Below are positions 60,328 to 64,000 of a DNA stretch of 64,000 bases, one piece after another. The position numbers were made by a program, and so were the translations under genes. The first letter of the stretch is position 1; each line of letters opens with the position of its first letter. The notes beneath the pieces are model-generated. The model saw only the letters and a program-made list of their open reading frames with translations. It had not been told where the DNA came from and did no database searches. Origin of the DNA: Nocardia brasiliensis IFM 10847 (GTDB lineage Bacteria > Actinomycetota > Actinomycetes > Mycobacteriales > Mycobacteriaceae); the NCBI RefSeq assembly GCF_000710915.1, contig NZ_BAUA01000192.1, forward strand, positions 1 to 64,000. Direction: 5' to 3'.

Positions 60328-61185
60328 TCAGCGGCGCAGACCCGGTGCGGGCAAACGGGTTTCGGGATCGTGGCGGTAGACCGGGGTGAGCAGTTCGGCT
60401 TCCAGCGGCTCACCGGTCGCGCGGTCGAACCGGCATGCGACGAGCACCGAGAACAAATGGGTCGCGGCGCGTTCGTGCAGCGTGGCCAACCGGGTGGCGA
60501 GCAAACGGATGGCACCGAGGGAGCCGGGCGGGTGCATGCCGTCGATCATCAGCAACGTGCCGCGCCCGTCCGGCCGCGGCAATCGGGCCAGGTACGCGAT
60601 GTCGTGCGGGTCGGGCCCGCCGGGCCGATAGACCCGCCGGGCCGCGCGGTCCTCGATCCCGCGCCGCGCGTCGCCCGCGCGGGCCACGGCCCGCCGCAAC
60701 CGCGGGTCCGCCGCGATGAGCTGGCGCAGGCTGGGGGACAGCTCCGGCCCGCCGAGCACGATCAAGCCATCGCGACTCAGGTCGACCGGCCTGCCCGGCA
60801 GGAAGTGTTCGATCGAAGCGGTGAAACCGAGTTCGCGGAGCAGTTCGACCAGCCGGTGCGGCGCCGCCGGATCGGGCGCGCCGATCACCCGGCCCGCCCG
60901 CACCTCCGGCACCAGCACGGTCAGCGTCCCGTGGCCGAAGAACAAACCCTCCGGCGCGGGCCCCTGGGTGCTGACCTGGTGGATTCGCGCGCGGGAAAGC
61001 CCGGCTGCCGCACCGATTCTCGCGAACGTCCAGCCTTCGGCGTGCAGTTCGCGGATCACGGCACGGCGAATCCTGGTGAGTTCGTTGATCGTCTGCTGGG
61101 CCGCCGCCACCCCATCGGTGGCCGCCTTCAAACGCTCGACCTTGTCTTCGATCGCGAAAACTCGCGCCACGTCATCGGCCGACAT
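60328..61185 (-). CDS. HTH protein with unknown C-terminal sensor domain
   Basis: 285 residues. Residues about 25-75 form a helical region with an HTH of the sigma-70 region 4 / HTH_38 type (VIRELHAEGWTFARIGAAAGLSRARIHQVST). The rest has an alpha/beta pattern: GLIVLGGPELSPSLRQLIAADPRL, DPHDIAYLARLPRPDGRGTLLMIDGMHPPGSLGAIRLL. I have seen the phrase LGRLPRPDGQGTFL-like in actinobacterial proteins of unknown function. It may sense a small molecule or nucleotide. It starts with ATG 61185; GTCTAGAC (palindrome, 61193-61200) lies just upstream. Confidence 0.7.
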   Translation of the reverse strand: MSADDVARVFAIEDKVERLKAATDGVAAAQQTINELTRIRRAVIRELHAEGWTFARIGAAAGLSRARIHQVSTQGPAPEGLFFGHGTLTVLVPEVRAGRVIGAPDPAAPHRLVELLRELGFTASIEHFLPGRPVDLSRDGLIVLGGPELSPSLRQLIAADPRLRRAVARAGDARRGIEDRAARRVYRPGGPDPHDIAYLARLPRPDGRGTLLMIDGMHPPGSLGAIRLLATRLATLHERAATHLFSVLVACRFDRATGEPLEAELLTPVYRHDPETRLPAPGLRR

Positions 61186-61285
61186 GTGCGAAGTCTAGAC
61201 AGCTGGACACGCCAAGGTGTTTAGCTTTCTTGACACTGAGCCCTACTCGTGACTCGTATGGGCCAGTTCGATGATCTTGTGCGAG

Positions 61286-61702
61286 TCAGGTGGCGTCGGT
61301 ATCGATCGGCGGACGCTCGTTGCGCTCCAACGGTTTTTCCAGCTTCGGCATCGGATAGTCGGGCATCGCGCCGCCGGTGCCGTAGATGTCCTTCTTGTCG
61401 GGCAGCGCGCTCTCCAGATTCTTCAGGATCGAATCGTCGCCGTTGAGAAGGTGTTTGGTGACCATCGAGCGCGGCGTCATACCGCGCAGTTCGTTCAGGT
61501 CGGCCAGCGGCTTGCGCAGGTCTTCGAATTCCGGGCCGAGTTCGTCCTTCAGCTGCGCGGTGGCGCCGCTGGCGTAGTCGCGCACCTGGCGCAGGCTGCG
61601 CGTGGTCCAGCGAACCGCGCCGGGCAGTCGCTCCGGTCCGAGGATCACGAGGGCGGCGACGAGCAAGATCATCATCTCGCTCCAGCCGATGTTGCTGAAC
61701 AC
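61286..61702 (-). CDS. tatB: Sec-independent protein translocase subunit TatB
   Basis: 138 residues. Start FSNIGWSEMMILLVAALVILGPERLPGAVRW is the single membrane helix, the hinge with the conserved GPERLP and the amphipathic helix of TatB; a charged cytoplasmic tail follows. TatB receives twin-arginine substrates such as the DUF1906 protein at 19838. Start GTG 61702. Downstream of htrA, the order Rv1223-Rv1224. Confidence 0.93.
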   Translation of the reverse strand: MFSNIGWSEMMILLVAALVILGPERLPGAVRWTTRSLRQVRDYASGATAQLKDELGPEFEDLRKPLADLNELRGMTPRSMVTKHLLNGDDSILKNLESALPDKKDIYGTGGAMPDYPMPKLEKPLERNERPPIDTDAT

Positions 61703-61996
61703 GTTTCCAGGCTACCCGGCCACCCCACCAGCGGCTCAGTTGGATTCACAGCTGGGGAGCCCGCGGATCCGGCCGCCGAGACGCCGAACGAACTGCGGGC
61801 AGCCGCCGCGACGACGACTGCCCGCACGATGCCCGGAACGACTACGCGTCGATCGACGCCTTGACCGTGATGGTGGCCGCCGAATGGGGGAGACCTATCT
61901 CACAGACCGGTGGGTGAACTGGGGAGACTGCTGCGACGGACGCCATGCGGTACTGGAAGATTCACAGTTCCGTGGTCTGGGCCGGCACCGGGGGTG
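61703..61996. other. Gap between htrA and tatB
   Basis: 294 bp with no gene. It probably carries a separate tatB promoter. A short inverted repeat-like segment (CACAGACCGGTGGGTGAAC, about 61898-61917) is the only structure noted. Confidence 0.4.
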
Positions 61997-63544
61997 TCAG
62001 TCCGACTGCAAGGTGACCGGCACGTCGACCCGCCTGCCGTCGCGGATCAGCTGGACGGTCACGGTGTCGCCGATCTTGTTCAGCTGCACGGCGAGAACCA
62101 GCTCGTCGCGCGAGGTCACCTCGCGATCGCCGACCTTGACGATGACATCGCCCTCGACGATGCCGGCCTTTGCCGCCGGGCTGCCCGGCGTGACGTCGGC
62201 GACCCGGGCGCCGGACATCACCTCGTTGGCCACGTTCTTGGTCTGCGCGCTGACGCCGAGTTGCGCGTGGTGCATGACGCCGTCGCGGATCAGGGTCTGC
62301 GCCACGTTGGTCACCTGATCGATCGGGATGGCGAAGCCGAGGCCGACCGAGCCGCCGGATTCACTGCGGATCGCGGTGTTGATGCCGACCAGCCGGCCCT
62401 CCATGTCGACCAGCGCGCCACCGGAGTTGCCGGGGTTGATCGAGGCGTCGGTCTGCACCGCGTCGATCACCGCTTTGGTATCACTGCCCTCGCCCTCGAG
62501 GGCGACCGGGCGGTGCAGCGCGCTGACGATGCCGGAGGTGACCGTCTTGCTCAAGCCGAGCGGCGAACCGATGGCCAGCACCTCGTCGCCGACCTGGATG
62601 TTGTCGGACTTGCCGAGCTTGGCCACCGTGAGGTTCTTGACGTCGACCTTGAGCACCGCGAGATCGGTCTTCGGATCCCGGCCCACGATCTGCGCGGGCA
62701 CCTTCGTGCCGTCGGAGAAGGTGACCTGGATGGTGGCCCGGTTGGTCTTGTCCTGGGCGGCCATCGACACCACGTGGTTGTTGGTGGTGATGAAACCTTG
62801 GCCGTCGATCACCACGCCGGAACCGGTCGCGCCGTTGTCGCCGACGGTGACCCGGATGGACACCACCGACGGCAGCACCGCGTTGGCCACCTTGGCGATC
62901 TGGCTGTGCGGCTGCTCGGTGTCGGCGCTCTGCTCCAGCGTGACCTTGCGTGAGGTGAGCACCGAAGCCTGCTCGGCGGTCAGCCTGCCGATGAGGCCGC
63001 CGAGCACACCGACCGCGAGCGCGAGCACGGCGAGCAACGCCAGCGCCTTGGGCGCGACCCGGGAGCCGAAAAGCACCTCACGGGCGCTCAACTGCCGCGC
63101 CTGCGGCAACGGCTCGGCGATGGGGGTAGGCACCGCGGGAGCGCCCAGTCGTGCGGCGGCGGCGGGATCACGCCACGGATCGACCGGACCCGCGACGGTC
63201 GCCGTGCCCTCGGCCGCGTCGGGGTCGCGCTGCAACAGTTCGGTGGAGCCTGCCGGACGGCCGAAAGCCTCGGCCAGCACCGCGTCCGGCGGACGGTTCT
63301 GCAGATCCGTGCCGGCGACCGGAGCGGCGCCCCGGGGCAGCGGTTCGGCGAACGAACCCGACTGCCCGGACGGCCTGCGGAAGGCGCGGGCGGTATGCGT
63401 GTCGACATGCGGGCGATAAACCGGCCGCGGACCGAGTACGGGCGCGTCCGGCGGCCGCAGGTTCCCCCTGGGCGCCGAATCCGATTGCCTGCCCTGGACG
63501 CGATCCGGGGTCTCGGGCGATCCGGTATTCGTCGATTCCGTCAC
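61997..63544 (-). CDS. htrA: HtrA/DegP-family membrane serine protease
   Basis: 515 residues. A proline-rich cytoplasmic N-terminus of about 160 residues precedes one membrane helix (ALALLAVLALAVGVLGGLIG). Then comes a trypsin-like protease domain with His in TNNHVVS, Asp in KTDLAVLKV and Ser in INPGNSGGALVD, and a C-terminal PDZ domain (VADVTPGSPAAKAGIVEGDVIVKVGDREV). Handles misfolded envelope proteins and the SigE response. GTG 63544 overlaps the stop of the last of two repeat-family leader ORFs (GTGA). Confidence 0.95.
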   Translation of the reverse strand: MTESTNTGSPETPDRVQGRQSDSAPRGNLRPPDAPVLGPRPVYRPHVDTHTARAFRRPSGQSGSFAEPLPRGAAPVAGTDLQNRPPDAVLAEAFGRPAGSTELLQRDPDAAEGTATVAGPVDPWRDPAAAARLGAPAVPTPIAEPLPQARQLSAREVLFGSRVAPKALALLAVLALAVGVLGGLIGRLTAEQASVLTSRKVTLEQSADTEQPHSQIAKVANAVLPSVVSIRVTVGDNGATGSGVVIDGQGFITTNNHVVSMAAQDKTNRATIQVTFSDGTKVPAQIVGRDPKTDLAVLKVDVKNLTVAKLGKSDNIQVGDEVLAIGSPLGLSKTVTSGIVSALHRPVALEGEGSDTKAVIDAVQTDASINPGNSGGALVDMEGRLVGINTAIRSESGGSVGLGFAIPIDQVTNVAQTLIRDGVMHHAQLGVSAQTKNVANEVMSGARVADVTPGSPAAKAGIVEGDVIVKVGDREVTSRDELVLAVQLNKIGDTVTVQLIRDGRRVDVPVTLQSD

Positions 63545-63621
63545 GACTCCGCCTCGCTAGCGCTCGGCTCCGCCGTGCCGAGGCGTGCTGTGCCTATGGT
63601 TCCCTCGCTCCGCTCGGTCAC
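63541..63621 (-). CDS. 26-codon leader ORF directly upstream of htrA (repeat unit B)
   Basis: Frame from GTG 63621 to TGA 63543-63541. The product starts MTERSEGTIGTARLGTAEP and ends EAES. Its stop overlaps the htrA start in GTGA; the last codons contain AGCGAGG, 7 nt before that GTG. The coding DNA is a near-perfect copy of unit A (one base differs in the 77-bp period) and shares its first 12 residues and its length with the fbiC leader. Confidence 0.55.
   Translation of the reverse strand: MTERSEGTIGTARLGTAEPSASEAES
63550..63585 (-). promoter_or_regulatory. Alternative hairpins over the htrA Shine-Dalgarno sequence
   Basis: In transcript sense CGCCTCG (63585-63579) can pair with CGAGGCG (63556-63550), which contains the ribosome site of htrA. 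A competing stem CTCGGC (63582-63577) / GCCGAG (63568-63563) uses part of the same first arm. The two stems exclude each other. Confidence 0.45.
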
Positions 63622-63698
63622 GACTCCGCCTCGCTAGCGCTCGGCTCCGCCGTGCCGAGGCGTGCTGTGCCTATGGTTCCCTCGCTCCGCTCAGTCAC
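63618..63698 (-). CDS. 26-codon leader ORF (repeat unit A), after rseA
   Basis: Frame from GTG 63698 to TGA 63620-63618, with the same peptide as unit B. It starts 11 bp after the rseA stop, and its own stop overlaps the GTG of unit B by 4 bp. So rseA, unit A, unit B and htrA form a chain of frames that ribosomes could read one after another. Confidence 0.55.
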   Translation of the reverse strand: MTERSEGTIGTARLGTAEPSASEAES

Positions 63699-63708
63699 GG
63701 ACCAAACT

Positions 63709-64000
63709 CTACTTGCGCCACCACGTAGTCCACCGGGTCGCGGTGAACGAATCGGGCAGGAATCCGAAAACTGCCTCGTTGCGCGGAGTCGCGTGGGAAC
63801 CGTTGGTGGATTGATTCGTCGCGCCGCCCGGCAATTCGGCCAGCGGAATACGGTTCAGGCTGTCGTGCAAGCCGGTCGGCAGCTGGATCGGGCCGGACTG
63901 GCGCAGCGCGATCCGGGCCTGCTGTTGCGCGTCGACCTCGGCCGCGCATTCCGGGCACTGGGAAAGATGTTGGGCGGCACGCAGATAGGCATTCATCCGC
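63709..64000 (-). CDS. rseA: Anti-sigma factor RseA (5' part outside the window)
   Basis: The visible C-terminal part is about 96 residues. LRAAQHLSQCPECAAEVDAQQQAR holds the HxxxCxxC zinc-binding anti-sigma (ZAS) motif; a non-conserved region and the tail TRWTTWWRK follow. In M. tuberculosis RseA the sequence preceding this motif continues upstream, and here the frame is open to the window edge, so MNAYL is internal. It binds and inhibits SigE, whose gene should lie to the right. Followed by the leader repeats and htrA. Confidence 0.88.
   Translation of the reverse strand, partial: RMNAYLRAAQHLSQCPECAAEVDAQQQARIALRQSGPIQLPTGLHDSLNRIPLAELPGGATNQSTNGSHATPRNEAVFGFLPDSFTATRWTTWWRK

Larger units (their letters stand above)
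63541..63694. repeat. Tandem 77-bp repeat between rseA and htrA
   Basis: Two copies, 63541-63617 and 63618-63694, differing at one position (CGCTCGG against CGCTCAG at the ends). The period of 77 is one less than 26 codons because stop and start overlap. Confidence 0.92.

Overview
The window is high-GC actinobacterial chromosome with dense genes, many GTG starts and many 4-bp ATGA/GTGA overlaps. The gene set points to a mycolic-acid-containing Corynebacteriales member, most likely Nocardia or a close relative: PimE and LpqW (phosphatidylinositol mannoside synthesis), MshB (mycothiol), FbiC (coenzyme F420), GpgS (methylglucose lipopolysaccharide), DUF1906, and rseA-htrA-tatB. From about 22 kb to the right end the gene order follows the Mycobacterium tuberculosis Rv1159-Rv1224 interval as I remember it: pimE, pterin dehydratase, typA, lpqW, mshB, fbiC, fdxC, dapC, rocA, proline dehydrogenase, fadD36, dapD, dapE, LOG, fadD6, folP2, gpgS, then tatB, htrA and rseA. 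Accessory blocks interrupt this backbone. Layout: 0-13 kb is accessory metabolism and regulation (serine hydrolase, GNAT, phosphodiesterase-like protein, FMN reductase, membrane-anchored lipase, AraC/EamA divergent pair, NmrA-like protein, MarR/MFS divergent pair, WYL/maleylpyruvate-isomerase-like divergent pair). 13-17 kb is a four-gene osmoprotectant ABC operon with a VapBC module beside it. 17-22 kb holds cell-envelope or secreted proteins and an unusual protein with serine at every third position. 22-31 kb is the pimE-typA-lpqW-mshB core plus an amino-acid permease. 31-41 kb holds bacterial PH-domain membrane proteins, fbiC, fdxC, dapC and proline catabolism. 41-45 kb is an inserted cluster of two paralogous DUF2236 genes, a TetR regulator and a beta-lactamase-like protein. 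45-54 kb covers the lysine/DAP genes (dapD, dapE), acyl-CoA ligases, LOG proteins, folP2 and gpgS. 54-61 kb is an inserted molybdenum aldehyde oxidoreductase operon (paoABC type) with xdhC and small unknown genes. 61-64 kb is the tatB-htrA-rseA envelope-stress locus, with rseA running off the right edge. The most unusual signal is a repeated translational-leader element. A 26-codon open frame whose product starts MTERSEGTIGTA lies directly upstream of fbiC, and two tandem copies (exact 77-bp period) lie between rseA and htrA. Each frame's TGA stop overlaps the next GTG start (GTGA), and the downstream Shine-Dalgarno sequence lies at the end of the unit inside a potential hairpin. This looks like a mobile or amplified translational-coupling cassette placed in front of unrelated genes. 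Other notable points are one 27-bp operator pattern in front of both DUF2236 genes, a nested dyad at the MarR/MFS promoter, two genes whose best Shine-Dalgarno sequence points to a non-standard start (ATT and CTG), two minisatellites, and many strong intrinsic hairpins between convergent genes. No rRNA, tRNA, CRISPR array, insertion sequence or prophage was seen.
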